12,738 nt of DNA from CG2-30-44-17 sp964344725 (GTDB lineage: Bacteria; Patescibacteriota; Gracilibacteria; UBA1369; UBA12470). The first letter of the stretch is position 1; every line of letters starts with the position of its first letter. The notes below the pieces were generated by a model. It worked only from the letters and a program-made list of their open reading frames with translations, was not told the origin of the DNA and did not search any database. Below are positions 12,738 through 12,738 of the stretch, in pieces. The stretch spans positions 1-12,738 of the forward strand of contig CAYFOI010000033.1 in assembly GCA_964344725.1 (NCBI GenBank). Reading direction: 5' to 3'. Both the position numbers and the translations under genes were made by a program.

Positions 12738-12738
12738 A
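12689..12738 (-). repeat. Right copy of 50-bp perfect terminal inverted repeat
   Basis: Exact reverse complement of 4-53. It begins four bases after the CCA end of tRNA-Thr and runs to the last base of the window. Confidence 0.95.

Noticed and set aside
1..12738. CRISPR array, rRNA gene, IS element
   Set aside because: No regularly spaced direct repeats, no rRNA-like sequence, and no DDE transposase gene were seen.

Overview
The window looks like a piece of a Patescibacteria/CPR-type genome. Nothing here names a species. The reasons are: a VirB2/Mbov_0395-like small pilin, a very large lineage-specific repeat protein next to a tiny helical partner, start codons almost without Shine-Dalgarno sequences, several promoters that appear to give leaderless mRNAs, and a large serine recombinase whose reading frame ends inside a tRNA gene. 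This placement is inferred from gene content and style, not from a marker gene.

Layout. (1) Bases 4-53 and 12689-12738 are perfect 50-bp inverted copies of each other, so both window ends lie in the same repeat. (2) Bases ~54-5223 are visibly AT-rich and look like an integrated mobile element. They hold a 41-codon reading frame, a 637-aa ABC/AAA ATPase-TOPRIM (OLD-like) protein, a convergent XRE repressor with an operator, a divergent small secreted/lipoprotein-like gene, an HTH/coiled-coil protein resembling small terminase subunits, a 63-aa ORF, and a 534-aa large serine recombinase. The last 19 residues of the recombinase are antisense tRNA-Pro sequence, so the element sits against the 3' end of that tRNA. 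(3) Bases 5224-12684 look like resident chromosome. tRNA-Pro(UGG) with its own promoter is followed by a minus-strand operon reading from right to left: a 104-aa helical protein, a 1398-aa repeat protein, and a 143-aa TPR-like ORF that is probably the frameshifted tail of the large protein. Then come a divergent PRC-barrel gene, a bidirectional terminator, a convergent pilin-like gene, murB, and tRNA-Thr(UGU).

How the parts fit together. The element carries an integration module (63-aa ORF plus recombinase), a regulatory module (XRE protein with palindromic operator between divergent promoters), and cargo whose main gene is a defence-type AAA-TOPRIM nuclease. The chromosomal side is envelope and surface oriented: murB for peptidoglycan precursors and a pilin-like protein. 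The operon with the giant repeat protein has no function I can recognise.

Most notable points: the inverted ends, read on the minus strand at the right, continue as an open frame into antisense tRNA-Thr exactly as the in-window recombinase does into tRNA-Pro, suggesting a second tRNA-targeted element just outside; an AAA-TOPRIM cargo gene on a probable CPR element; and the -1 frame break splitting the repeat domain of the giant protein.
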